Positions 48,416 to 60,734 of a stretch of DNA of 64,000 nucleotides are shown here, one piece after another. Source of the DNA: Thermothelomyces thermophilus ATCC 42464 (taxonomy: Eukaryota > Ascomycota > Sordariomycetes > Sordariales > Chaetomiaceae); contig NC_016477.1 in the NCBI RefSeq assembly GCF_000226095.1, positions 3,782,001-3,846,000 on the forward strand. Direction: 5' to 3'. Every line of letters starts with the position of its first letter. Within the stretch, counting starts at the first letter, position 1. The notes below the pieces were generated by a model. It saw nothing but the letters and a program-made list of their open reading frames with translations, was not told the origin of the DNA and did no database searches. The translations under genes were made by a program, and so were the position numbers.

Positions 48416-48959
48416 GGAAGGGAGAGTGTGAGTGTGTGAGTGTGAAGTGAGACAATGTGAAGTGAGACAATGTGAAGTGAGACAAGTTGGCGACTCTCTC
48501 GTCCGATGGAGCAGGCCGGGCCCTTCGAACTGCTCCCAAAGTTGCTTCAGCACGCTGCACCAAACTGGTGCTATGAGGTTGTTGATTTTTTTTTTTTTTA
48601 AAAAAAAAAGTCGTTTATGGATTTTTCTCAGGCAGAACCCGTGTTTTACTTGTAATAAAGTAAGGGTACTCGTTGTACCGACATCTCTGCTCCTGAAGTA
48701 GTAAATTAGTGTAAACTTGACCATCATACGTAGGTAATCAACGTCTAATTAATTAAATCGAACTCGAATCACCAAATACGAAGACTAATTGTTTCTTGTT
48801 ATTTCCTTCTTGCCAAACAACGTTTCCATTCATGCGCCTGTTCGTTCGTATTTCTGTCTCTCTCCCTACAAATATTATCTTTCCGCCCCCAATATGACAA
48901 AAGACTCTAGGAAGAGCCTGGCCAACCCAGCTATTCAGAGATAATATCAATACGCGCTA
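48416..48959. other. convergent intergenic region
   Basis: 3' flanks of the MFS gene and the EthD gene. It contains three copies of a GTGAAGTGAGACAA unit (about 48,440-48,485) and a T13/A10 self-complementary run at about 48,587-48,610. Confidence 0.5.
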
Positions 48960-49579
48960 CTATCCCTTGGCCTCCTCTCCCCCATTAGCGACGACGATGT
49001 CTGCGCCGGCGGTGGGCCCAACGAGCTGGCCGTCCTTCATGAGCGGGGTGAACCAGCCGATCATCATCTGGGACCGGCGTGTGTCGGCAAACTTCTCGTG
49101 GTCCGGGCCGATCGTCTGCTTGAAGTAGGGGTCGGCCTTCATGCGCACGAAGCACTCGATGCTCGGGAAGACGATCTGCACGCAGCAGTCGTAGGGGGCC
49201 ACGTTGGCAAACTGGGGGTCGTAAAGCTGTGCCATCTGGTCTGGGGACTCGGGCGTCGTGTGCGTCTATTAATTAGTTTTGAAAGTCAGCGTGCGAGGTC
49301 TGACTTTCTTTTTTTTTCCTTACTGTTTATTTCTTTTTTTTTTTTTGACAATCCTTCTTTTTTTTATCTCCCTTCCCTTTCTCTCTCTCTCTCTCTCTCT
49401 TACACGGCGCTGCTCTCACTTACCATGCTCCATTGCAAGAAACCATATTTCTTCATCAGACCGGCGACGAGCGGCGCGTGCACGTTGACCATGTAGTTGC
49501 GGTACTCCTCAGAGCTGATGCCGGGCTTCTTGTAACCCAGGATGTTGAGGCAGAGCAGCTTCTGATCCGAGGAGGCCAT
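48960..49579 (-). CDS. small EthD-domain protein
   Basis: Two exons (49,579-49,424 and 49,265-48,960) joined in phase 0 by a 158-nt intron (GTAAGT donor, AATAG acceptor, CT microsatellite inside) give 153 residues. The first exon holds LCLNILGYKKPGISSEEYRN and the HAPLV motif, the second CCVQIVFPSIECFVRMKADP and the closing MMIGWF strand, i.e. one alpha/beta barrel ferredoxin-like EthD unit of normal size. Proteins of this kind (the TpcK group, from memory) occur in fungal anthraquinone and related polyketide clusters and are assigned dehydration or decarboxylation steps on the newly made ring system. Its place between exporter and synthase fits such a role; the substrate is inferred only. 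Confidence 0.88.
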
Positions 49580-52420
49580 GATGGCTAGGGGTAAGGTAGC
49601 TTGGAAGGTTTGTTTGAGGCGGGACGTAGGAAACGCTAAGGAAAGAGTAGTGTGGTAGCGGTGATGGTGCACGTAGGACAGACACAGAGGAAAGGAAGAA
49701 CAAGTCGACAACCAGTAGTACAGTGGGATATCGTGAAAGGGAAGAGACGCGGTCAACGAGGGCGCTTAGGTTCTCGTCACTTGATACTTGATTAAGTTTT
49801 TTTTTTTTTTTTTTTTTTTGGGGGGGGGGGGGGTTACGAGTTACCGTAGTGTCACATGCGAGGACCATCCCCTAGGGAACTAAGCCGCGCTCGGATGAGA
49901 CTCGGATCCTTTCCTCCACGTCGACTCAAGCTTTGATCGGTCGTCTCGGCGCCGTCTTGTCTTGTGCCGAGCAAATGCTTACCTTAGCCAAGAGATCGTC
50001 TCTTCGTGTCTTACCCCGTGCCGAGCAATGCTTACCCGTGCCTGGCCAATAGCGGAGGTTAATGGTGTGACGGGAGCAGGAGGGGCTGGGGTCGCTAGCG
50101 CGTACAAGGAAGGTAGATCGCGATGCAACGCCACATTTAAAAAAGATCCGTGTGCCTGAGCATGTACAGGTACAAGTAAATGTACAGATACCTGTACAAT
50201 AAAGTACTCGTATAGTTGCACTCGGCTCACCCCAGGATCCCTGCAATCCCCCGTTGCAACGATGAGGCTCCAATTCATTTACACTACACAACGTAGTATC
50301 CATGTGTTTTGCTGCTTGTGTTTGAGTGAATCTAGAACATGTCCCTCGCTTTCTTTTGCTGTTGTTGGTGAATTGAGATCAAGTTCAAAGGGCGCACAGG
50401 TCAAAACACTAGATTCTCAAAATAACCCATTGCCAAAAAAAGGGAGTGGGTGATGGGAGAGCCCCACGCTAGCGAACGTACAAGAAGTGTGGGAGAGCGG
50501 ATAAGAGAAGTGATCTTCGTTTGACTAGTGTACTGTGTATTGCTGCTGGCGATGTCGGTAGAAGGCAGCTGAACTGAACCATCGCCCTGTACACTACATA
50601 CTGTAGAGCACTGTAGAGCAGGTGAATCGCTGCAGCCCTGTGCGGCTGGAGCCCGGACCCAACCATAATTAGTGTACGAAGTGAATTGTGCGGAAAAAAA
50701 GGTAATTACAGCACCTCTCTGCCTTGGCTAAATTATTCAATGTGGCTTTCGTATTTTCTTCCTATCCGCGCTTTCCCTGGTCTCACAATGGCAGTGGCTG
50801 ATTTGATTGCTCACTATCCCATAGCGAAGGTAGGTACCTGATCGACAAAGTAACACAGTTGACGGTGGCTGAGCGGCCAGGCTCGCTGTCAGCAAACGGT
50901 CAAGCTCCAACGTATGTTGACAGGGCATGAAAGTGTGGCTAGCAGCACAGTAGTAATGTTGAGCCCACGTCCCTTGCTCCCGTCTCTGTCTTCTATTCTT
51001 GGACATGCCCCCCGACTAATTACACTACCTGGCTGCATCGGACCATCGTCTGGAGCTAGTGAAGTGAGATAATTAGACTCAACATACACGAGGCCGTGCC
51101 CTCGCACCCCCTGCCTGCCTAGTATCCCACGGGGTATCGGATCCTCAGCTGATGGATGTACTGTAATTACCTTCCAAAGCAGGTATTCCTATTGACCGAT
51201 GGAGACTTTGACTTGTGGAGCATGTAGCTTAGCCTTGCCGCGGTAGCTCGCTGATACCGAGCAGCAAGGGCCAACTAGGGGTTAATTTTCTATTTTGAAG
51301 GATCCGAGAACACTCCTCAACTCGCAGCTTCGTCCCCTATCCTACTATAATGCAGAATCCTAGTGCAACCTTGCGCGTTTTCCGTCCCCTCGGGAAAGCA
51401 GGGGCATCATTACCTCGTCGCGAGGCATATCGGCAGGGTTACAATACTGCTACACTGTTACACTACTACACTGCGAACTTGCCCGTCTTACACAGCCTAG
51501 TGAGTTCTAGACTACAGTTATCGGCCTTCAAGCTTCGATATCACGAGTAATCCAGGGGGGAATAGTTGGCCCGGATGGATATCCATCCATCTACAATCGC
51601 TCCATACCTGGATGTGTGGTATGATTTCTCACGACTCTTGCCGGCGAAAGCCCGAGGTTCGAAGAGGATGCATGAGGTCTGGTTACACGTCCAGTTCTGC
51701 ACGGGACGCCTCCTCCCAAAAGTTCCCAAACGTACATGTTAAGCGAGCTACGCGGCGAGGCATCAGCAGTGATTCTACACCCCTGGGGTGTTTGTGTCGT
51801 GGCAGTGTAGTAGTGTACTGCCTAAGATAGGTAATTACATACCTAGGTATCCGGCCCTGTGGTGATTCGGGATCCTCGCCCCACTGGGGCTGGCTGCCGT
51901 CATCCGCATCCTCTGAAAGGCTCGGCCCCGGTTCGGGCTCTCTTCCTTCCGCAAACATCGTCAATAGCAGTAGTCATACGAAGACCGCTTTCGGCACCCA
52001 CTCCTCCCACACACACAAGCTTACACTACACCAACTCCAGATGGCCTGGGCTGAAAATGGCTGACCGAGCTACGGGTGGGCGGCTGCGCGGAATCAGAAC
52101 TAGCTCGGGCTGTCGGAGTTGACCCGCGTGCCCTGAACAGACGAACAGACGAACAGACTCGTGGTGGCACCATCGCGGGTCTGATGTCGCCAAGGCGTTT
52201 GATAACAGAACAGTGCGTGCCTATACGGAGCTTCAACATCTTTGACGAGAGACTTGGTCATCCAGATTTTGGTTATTTATTTATTGCTCCCTTGGTCAAC
52301 TACCCGACATCACCACAAACCGCTCGCTTTCTCTCTTTGTCCCTTGTCCCTTGACCCTGACCCAAGACATTCATTCTCTTCTCATCAATCTTTTCTTCCT
52401 GCCCAACTGCAACATTCAAC
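49580..52420. other. 2.8-kb intergenic region upstream of the PKS
   Basis: No gene recognised. It contains a striking T23 run followed at once by G14 (49,797-49,833). Open frames here are short, overlap on both strands and lack protein character. The last 400 bp is pyrimidine-rich with an ATTTATTTATTG box (about 52,272) and is the likely PKS promoter. Confidence 0.45.
52114..52158. promoter_or_regulatory. PKS-upstream motifs: CGG-N7-CCG and a triple GAACAGAC repeat
   Basis: An inverted CGG/CCG pair with 7-bp spacing (52,114-52,126) resembles sites of Zn2Cys6 regulators, and three tandem GAACAGAC units follow at 52,135-52,158. About 270-300 bp upstream of the PKS start codon. No regulator gene is in the window; chance occurrence cannot be excluded. 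Confidence 0.25.
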
Positions 52421-55400
52421 ATGGCAGGACTGTCTCAGCTTATCGTCTTTGGCGACCAAGCGGTCCCTTACGCGGCCGAGTTACGGCGATTCATCGCCAA
52501 GCGCGAAGACTTTACGCTGGCCAAGCTCCTCTCCGAAGCCTACCACGCACTCAGGGCCGAAATCGCCCGGCTTCCCTACAGCCAGAGGACTCAGTTCCCG
52601 TCTTCCTCTACCCTGACGGAGCTCCTCAACGCCCATTGCTCCTCCTCCACGACGCCCAGTTGTGCTCTGGACAGCGCCCTGGCCTGTTTGCACCAGATTG
52701 CAGCCTTTGTCTCGTGAGTCATGACGAAACAAAAGTTTTTTTTTTTTTTTTTTGCTGACAAAACGGTTCGTCTTAATTAGATACTTCAACGACACGGGCA
52801 AGAAGTACCCAAAGTCGCCATCATCATGCCTGGTCGGAACCTGCATCGGCCTTCTTTCCGCATTCGCGATCAGCTGTAGCGAGAGCATTCTCGACCTAGT
52901 CGACCTCGCTCCCGATCTCATCCTTCTCGCCTTTCGGCTGGGACTGGTGGTCCAGAACAGGACCGCCTCGGTGGTGGCGTCCGGCCTCGCCGCGGGCAGC
53001 AGCAGCACCACCGCTTCGGATTCCACTTCGGTGTCCTACGCCGTTTCCGGCATCGATGGGGCCACTGCCGCCAGCCTCGTCGACCAGTTTTGCCGGTCTC
53101 GGTCCCTCGCCCCGGCGGCCCGCGTCTATGTGAGCGCCGTCGGTAACGGGAACGTGACCGTGTCGGGCCCTCCGGCACAGTTGCGCGCCTTCCTCTCCCA
53201 GCACCCGGATCTCAAGTCGGCCAGGATGGCCATGAGCGGCCTGTTTCACTCGGCCGTCCTCTACGAACCATCACACATCGCCGCCGTGCTGGAGACCCTG
53301 AGCCCGAGGCTTCGCCGCAGCGTCGGCAGGCTGGACATCGTGTCCAACTCGGAAGGGGATCCGCTGATAATAGCATCGGGGATGGCGGCGGAGCAAACCT
53401 TGCACGCCATCCTCTCCGACATCCTGTTGCGACCGATGCGGTGGGATCTCGTCACCCAGCGGGCAGCCGAGCTGTTCGAGAAATCATCATCGGAGCCTTC
53501 GCCGGAGCTGGACGTGCTTCCCTTCGCCGCAGGAAGCGTTCAGGGGCTTGCCACGGCCATTCGGGAGTCTCGCCGCGGTGGCGAGGCGACGGTGACAGTC
53601 GCCGACACGGCCGGACGGCCTCGAATCCCCTCCGCAGTAGCAGCAGCCGCAGCACCAGGGACCGGGAGCCAGAGGGACAGGGCCAAGATCGCCATCATCG
53701 GATACTCGGGTCGCTTCCCGGAGGCGGACAGCAACGAGGAGTTTTGGAACCTGCTCCTGGCCGGGCTCGACGTTGTCAAGGAGATCCCCAAGGACCGGTT
53801 CGACCCCCATCTCTACTGCGATCCGACGGGCAAGAAGCGGAACACCAGCGGGGTCACGATGGGATGCTTCGTCAAGCACCCGGATCTGTTTGACGCCCGC
53901 TTCTTCGGCATGTCGCCGAGAGAGGCCGAGCAGGCGGACCCGGCCCAGCGGCTCGCCCTCATGACGGCGTACGAGGCCATGGAGATGGCCGGCTTCGTCC
54001 CGGACTCGTCGCCGTCGACGCAGCGGAACCGGATCGGGGTCTTCTACGGCACCGCCAGCGATGACTACCGCGAGGTCAACGCCGGCCAGAACGTCGATAC
54101 CTACTTTGTCCCCGGGGGGAGCCGCGCCTTTCTCCCCGCGCGCATCAACTACCACTTCCGGTTCAGCGGCCCCTCGTTCGACGTCGACACGGCCTGCTCC
54201 TCGGGCCTGGCCGCGGTGCACATCGCGTGCAACTCCCTCTGGAGGGGCGACTGCGACGTGGCCATCGCCGGGGGGACCAACATCCTGACCAACCCCGATA
54301 ACTGGGCCGGCCTGGACCGCGCCCACTTCCTGACCCGTACGGGCAACTGCAAGACGTTCGACGACGGCGCGGACGGCTACTGTAGGGCCGAGAGCGTGGC
54401 CACGGTGCTCCTCAAGAGGCTCGACGACGCGCTCCTAGACGGCGACCCCATCCAGGCCGTCATCCTCGGCGCCCTCACCAACCACTCGGCCGAGGCCGTC
54501 TCCATCACCCGGCCGCACTCGGGAGCACAGCGGGCCATCTTCAGCCGCATCCTCGAGTCGGCCGACGTCGACAGCTCCGACGTCAGCTACGTCGAGATGC
54601 ATGGGACCGGCACCCAGCACGGCGACGCCTGCGAGATGGACTCGGTCCTTTCCGTCTTCGCGCCCGACTACTCCTCCCGCCGGCACCAGCCCCTATATCT
54701 CGGCTCGGCCAAGGCCAACGTCGGCCATGCCGAGTCGGCCTCGGGCGTCACCTCCCTGATCAAGGTCCTGCTCATGATGGAGAAGGGGCAGATCCCGCGC
54801 CACGTCGGCATCAAGACCAGGATCAACAGGAACTTCCCCACCGATCTCGACCGGAGGAACGTTCGCATCGCCATGCAGACGACGCCGTGGCCGAGACCGG
54901 AGGAGGAGGCCGGAGACGCCGCCGCTTCTTCGACCGGGAGGCCCAGGCGGGCTTTTGTGAACAACTTCGGAGCCGCCGGCGGCAACTCCTCGGTCCTCCT
55001 CGAAGACGCCCCCCCGCGGCGGCCGGTGTCGGGTCGGGAGGACCCGAGGCCCCTGCACGTCGTCGCCGTGTCGGCCAAGTCGCAGTCGGCCCTGAGGCGC
55101 AACATCCGCGCCCTCGCGGACCATCTCGGCGCCAATCCCGGCACCCCTATCGGCTCGCTCGCCTACACGACGACGGCCCGCCGGGTGCACTACAACTTCC
55201 GCGCGGCCGTGACCGGCAGGACGATCGACGAGATCCGCAGGGGTCTCCTGCTGGCCGAGACGAAGGAGCACTACGCCACCCAGAACGGCGAGGTCCCCGT
55301 CGCCTTCTGCTTCACCGGCCAGGGGGCACAATACCTCGGGATGGGCCGGAGACTGCTCGAGATTCCTCAGTTCCGCTCTCTCGTCGCGAACCTCGACGAG

Positions 55401-58400
55401 ATCGCGAGGCTGCAGGGCTTCGATCCCGTCCTCCCCGTCATCGACGGCAGCTGCAGCAACAGCAGCAGCAGCAGCACCACTACCACCCCTCTCGAGACGC
55501 TTCTTCTTCCTCCGACCACCGTGCAGCTCGCCATGACCTGCCTGCAGATGGCGCTGGGCAAGTTTTGGATCTCCCTCGGCCTCACCCCCAAGCTCGTCGT
55601 CGGGCACAGCCTCGGCGAGTACGCGGCCATGAACATCGCCGGCGTCATGTCCGATGCCGACACCATCCACCTCGTCGGCACCCGCGCCGCCCTCCTCGAG
55701 AAGCACTGCCGCGTCGGAACCCACACGATGCTGGCCGTCAGGGCTTCCGCGTCCGAGGTGGCCTCTCTCATCGCGGCGCGCGCAAACAACCGCAACCGCC
55801 ACCTCGAGATCTGCTGCGTAAACGGCCCCGAGGAGACCGTGGTCGGAGGACCCAATGACGAGATCGAGTCCTTCGCCTCGTATCTGCGCGGCATGTCCAT
55901 CAAGGCAACGCAGCTCAAGGTGCAGTTTGCCTTCCACTCCGCCCAGGTCGAGCCGATGCTGGAGCCGTTCCGCCGGAGCTGCGACGGCGTCACGTTCCGG
56001 GATCCCTCCGTGCCGCTGCTCTCGCCGCTCCTGGGCAGGGTCGTCACCGCCGCCTCGGACTTGGGCATGCCGTCGAGCTACCTGAGCCGCCACTGCCGCG
56101 AGACGGTCAACTTTTACGACTCCCTGCGGGCCGCAAAGTCGACGGGGGCCATCTCGGACAAGACGGTTTGGCTCGAGATCGGGCCTCACCCGACGTGCTC
56201 CAACAGCCTCAAGGCCTCGCTCGCGTCGTCGTCCTCTTCCACTACTACTACTACTACTACCAGAATCTTCCCGACCTTGCGCCGCGGCGAGGACGACTGG
56301 TCCGTTCTCGTTCCCACCCTGGCTTCTCTATACGAGTCGGGCGTCGCGCTCAGCTGGGACGATTACCACCGCGGCTTCAAGGACAACCTGACCGTTCTGA
56401 GGCTCCCTTCGTACCGCTGGGATCTCAAGAGCTACTGGATCCCTTACGTCCACGACTGGTGCCTGACCAAGGGCCTGCCCCCCCCGGTCCAGTGCAACCA
56501 CCACGAGCTGACCCCCAAGGCGTTGCCTGCCAAGCCCAAGGAACCTTTCACCATCTCCGTCCAGGATCTGGTGGAGGAGAAGTACGGCAGCGACGAGTCG
56601 CGGATCGTGGCCAGATCGGACGCACAACACCCGGAGTTCGCGGCCATCCTCCGGGCGCACAGGGTCAATGGCCAGCCCGTCTGTTCCTCGGCCGTCTTCG
56701 CCGATATGGCGCTCACCTTGTTCGCTCGGCTGCTTGAGAAGTCGCCGGTCGCCTTCGACAAGACCGACCTGGGCGTCGAGGTCCGCAACATGGTTGCCGA
56801 CAAGTCCCTCATCCTCAACAACGAGCCGTCGCAGCTGGTCGAGATGAAGGCCCAGGTCCGGTGGTCGACCAGGCAGGCCACCTTCTCCCTGTCCAGCATC
56901 GACCCGCGCAGCGGAAAGCAGACTGCCCACCACGCCAAGTGCACCGGCACCTACTCGCCGATCAGCGGCTGGAAGACGGAATGGGGCCGGCGGCAGTACC
57001 TGGTTCAGGGGAGGGTGGATCACCTGCGGCAGGCGGTCGACGAGGACGACTCGGGCGTGTCCCGGATCAAGACGGGCATGTTCTACAAGCTCTTCAGCTC
57101 GCTCGTCGATTACGAGCCCCCGTTCAGGGGCTGCCGAGAGCTCATCATGCGGTCGGCCGACTTCGAGTCCACGGCCAAGGTCAAGTTCGACAACACGCCC
57201 GCGGGCACGGCCGACAGGTTCAAGTACCCGCCCTACTGGCTCGACAGCCTCGGCCAGATCACCGGCTTCACCATGAACGCCAACGACACCCTCGACTCGA
57301 ACGAGCAGGTCTTCATCAACCACGGGTGGGAGAACATGAGGCTCTCGGAGCCGCTCTCCGACGCTCTTACCTACCAGACCTACGTCAAGATGCAGGAGAA
57401 CGGCGACCACCGCTCTTACGTCGGCGACGTCTACGTCTTCAACCCGCTGTCGAACCGCATCATCGCCGTGTACGAGGGTGTCACCTTCTCGGCCGTTCCG
57501 AGGAAGATTCTCGACAAGGTCCTGCCCCGCCCGGCCGCCGGTGCCCCTGCTACCACGACTACCACCACCAGCACCACCACCACCACTACTACTACTGCTG
57601 CTGCTGCTGCTGCTACCGGCAGTAAGCCAGTCCTTATGCCGTCTCCGCCGATCGCAAAGCAGCAGCCGGCCGCTACCTCTGTGGCCGCCGCGGATAAACT
57701 CCGCGCTATCATCTCGGAGGAAGTCGGCGCTCCCATCGCGGAGGTCGTCGACAGTGTTGACCTTGCCGACCTAGGGGTCGACTCCCTCCTGGCCCTGACC
57801 CTGTCAGACCGCATCCTCGAAGAACTAGGCACCAAGGTCGACTCGGCCTCGTTCATCTCGGGCCTCAGGTTCCAGGATCTCGTAAAGCTCGTTACAGGAG
57901 GAGACCAAGTTTCAGTCTCCGACGCACCCTCCTCCCCTGCGGCCCCATTCATCGAGCAAGGGTCGGCAGTCCCGTCGCCGCAGGCCGTTGCCGCCAAGGA
58001 ATCCTCACGCGGGGGCCGGGCGGAGGCGGAGGCGGCAGCAGACAAGCTCCGGGCCATCATTGCCGAGGAAGTCGGCGCTCCGATCGCCGACGTGGTCGAC
58101 GACGTCGAGCTCGCCGACCTGGGGGTCGACTCTCTCCTGGCCCTGACCATGGCGGACCGCATCCTCGAGGAGCTCGACACCAAGGTCGACTCCTCCCTGT
58201 TCATCTCGGGTCTCAAGTTCGGCGATCTCGTCCGCATCGTGACAGGAGGAGCCACCGCCGGCGGCGGCGCCGGCGCCGGGATCTCGGAATCCTCCTCCTC
58301 CACCTCGTCGGTCAGTTCTTCGACCCCTTCCATGTCGTCGTCGCCGCCCAGCGGACCCCAGGCCGTTCTTCGTGACGAGGAGGCAGTCGCGGTTCCCGAC

Positions 58401-59759
58401 AGAAGCGGCACCGACACGCCCCTCTCGTCCCCGTCGCTCTCGCCGACTCCCCGGTCGGACAGCGACTGCTACTTCGTCGACAGCCGAGACGTCGACACAT
58501 TCACACGTAAGCCCCCCGCCCGCCCCCTCCCTCCCCCCGTCTTCCGCCACTCCCCTTCTTCTCTCTCGGCCTCGCGTGGTGGCAGGTCTGGCCGCCTGCC
58601 TCGCGTGGCTTCCTCCTTTGCGACCGCAACCACAGACCGTCCTCGCCCCCCTTCTTCCTTCGTGTGGCTGTGGGCATTTCTGCAGGCCCTCTTTTCCCTG
58701 CTTCGATTCCCAGACTTCTTCTACCACCTTTTCCATCACCATCATCATCATCATCATCATCACGAAGATGGTAGAGATCATCAAGCTTCAGTTTTGCCTA
58801 TCCGGGGTCCGTCCGTTGAGTGCAATCACTTCAGTTAATTCATTAGCGAACTTAATTAATAGACGGCCAAGCTGACTCTTGCATGGGGGGATGATGATGA
58901 CTTAGCAGCAGCAGCAGAGCCCGAACCGCCCGCGTTTAAGTGCCCGCCGGCGACTTCGGTCCTCCTCCAAGGCGACCCGTCGGCGGCCACCAAGACGCTC
59001 TGGCTGTTCCCGGACGGCTCCGGCCTGGCCATCTCGTACCTCGACATCCCCGACCTGGCCGACGACGTGGCCGTGTACGGGCTCAACAGCCCCTTCGTCA
59101 AGAACACCGACGGCATGGACCGCTGCCGCTTCGACGACCTCGTCTCCGCCTACCTGACCGAGCTGCGCCGCCGCCAGCCCCGCGGGCCCTACCTCGTCGG
59201 CGGCTGGTCGGCCGGCGGCCTGTGCGCGTACCGGGCCGCGCAGCGGCTGCGCGACCAGTACGGCGAGGAGGTGGCCGGCCTGGTGCTGATCGACAGCCCG
59301 CGCCCGGGAGGGCGCAAGCGGCTGCCGGCGCGGCTGTACGACGAGTTCGTCCGGCGCGGCATCTTCGGCACCGCCCCCGGCAGGAAGCCGCCGCCCGCCT
59401 GGCTGCTCTCGCACTTCACCGGCTTCTCCTCCATGCTCGACACCGTCGACCTCCTGCCCTGGGGTGGGGGTGGGGGCGGCGGCGGCCCGCGGAGGAGGAG
59501 CCTGCCGACGTGGATCGTCTGGGGCGCGAACGGGGTCGACGAGGAAGAGACGATCGAGATCCGTCCCGACGACCCGGCCAACATGGCCTGGTTGCTGAGA
59601 CGGCGCCGGCCCGAGCAGCTGGGCGCCAATGGCTGGGATGCTCTCGTGGGCGGGGACCGGATCCGGATCGAGGTCGTCCAAGGGGCCAACCACTTCAGCT
59701 TGATGCGGAAGCCGGCTGTCATGCAACTGGGCTCGTTTCTTAAGAAGGTCGTTTCCTAG
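52421..59759 (+). CDS. non-reducing polyketide synthase, SAT-KS-AT-PT-ACP-ACP-TE
   Basis: Three exons (52,421-52,713; 52,781-58,506; 58,906-59,759) give 2,290 residues. SAT residues about 5-370 (GTCIG, Cys119; His254) load the starter. KS 400-835: Cys570 in DTACSS, His705 in MHGTGT, His747. AT 935-1,280: Ser1041 in GHSLGEY. PT 1,353-1,675: His1391 in AHRVNGQ and Asp1586 in YWLDSLGQ steer ring closure. Two nearly identical ACPs carry Ser1766 and Ser1882 (both GVDSLLALT). TE 2,025-2,290: Ser2108 in GGWSAGG, Asp2136, His2269 in GANHFSLM, releasing by hydrolysis or Claisen cyclisation. All catalytic residues are present; it lacks a C-methyltransferase domain. Tandem ACPs plus TE are typical of pigment-type synthases (naphthopyrone, DHN-melanin precursors), though other products are possible. 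Start chosen at MAGLSQLIVFGDQ, the normal SAT opening. Codon repeats (Ser, Thr, Ala) fill two linkers and a loop in AT. Confidence 0.93.
58507..58905 (+). other. long terminal intron of the PKS, open to translation
   Basis: 399 nt from GTAAGC to CTTAG, with CTGAC branch signal at about 58,872. Phase 1 joins FT to PAAAEPEPP, restoring the TE frame. The reading frame stays open into the intron up to a stop at 58,838, passing an (ATC)n run that would encode poly-His, so retention would yield a synthase without TE. Splitting into two smaller introns cannot be excluded. Confidence 0.7.
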
Positions 59760-60700
59760 GATGGATGGATGGACGTCAGCCGGGAGGTTTTTTTCTCTTT
59801 TATCTTTTTTTCTTGTCTTGTCTTCCGCCTATTTGGTGTGTTTTTCCATTCCTGTTCATTGCAGTTTGTTTGTCGGAGATGATGCGCTTTGCACGTTCTA
59901 AACAAACCAACATTTGATTTGATTCTCACATCCCGCGTGAACTGCCAGTGTTCCGAACGTTCTAGTGAGGTGATCTCTCACTGGAGGAAGGAGTATGGCA
60001 CTCCTAAGTACCAGAGGAGAGGAATTCGAAGAGGGTCATCAATTCATTGGTGTCCTGTAGGGCATCTAATAATTATCTGAGCCATCTACTAGGCTGAAGA
60101 ACAAGTCATCCTTACATTTAATTATCTCGCTTCCACCCAACTTGGTCTTCATCACCGATTTCCCTTGGGCCTTACATCCTGTGCTCTGCTGCGCGCCGCT
60201 GTCATGGTCCTCGACGCCGCTGTGCGAGTTGGATGACGGCCCCATCAGGAAGAATACACAAGCATAATTACATGATTATATACAGCCCAAAAAATGTTGA
60301 AGATTTATACCAGGGGCATACTTCTTCATGGACACGCCGAGGAGAGAGAAAAAAACACAAAGAGAGAAAGAAAGAAAGAACGGCATATACGGGTCATCGT
60401 CAAGAACGCGGAAGCCATGATCGACAATCATGCTGTTTTCGATGGTTCCCGGCACCCGAGTGAAAGTATACGAGGCAAAGCAGAGCGAGTTCGACGTCTG
60501 CAAGTCGAAGCCGTAGGCGGCGTGGCGCTGGTGGGTGCGCCACCGCGAGTAGGCCCGTGATACAGTTCGTTTGTCTGCGGACGCGTTTGTAAGATAAGCC
60601 CTGTGGATCTGGCAAACGGGCTGGCAAACGGAGGGTTCTTTGTTCCTATCCTCTACTTATACAGAGCCACAGGGCCAGCAAACGTAGGAAGAAGATATCG
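59760..60700. other. intergenic, 3' of the PKS
   Basis: Begins with the PKS 3' flank (pyrimidine-rich TTTTTCTTG stretch). On the minus strand 60,400-60,560 looks coding-like (HAAYGFDLQTSNSLCF then TRVPGTIENSMIVDHGF), possibly a further broken piece of the chitinase or another gene. I cannot name it. Confidence 0.3.
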
Positions 60701-60734
60701 CACTTTTGAACTATTTACAATACTACAACCTTCT

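Noticed and set aside
48432-48485. GTGAAGTGAGACAA triplet as a CRISPR-like array
   Set aside because: Direct tandem repeat without spacers in a fungal 3' flank.
54693-56189. 498-codon open frame on the minus strand inside the PKS
   Set aside because: Antisense shadow of GC-rich PKS codons; Arg/Gly/Val-rich with no domain. The same holds for 53,487-54,326, 56,328-57,410 and 57,431-58,417.
58734-58765. Poly-His tract as part of the mature PKS
   Set aside because: It lies inside the terminal intron; the TE frame is restored only by splicing it out.
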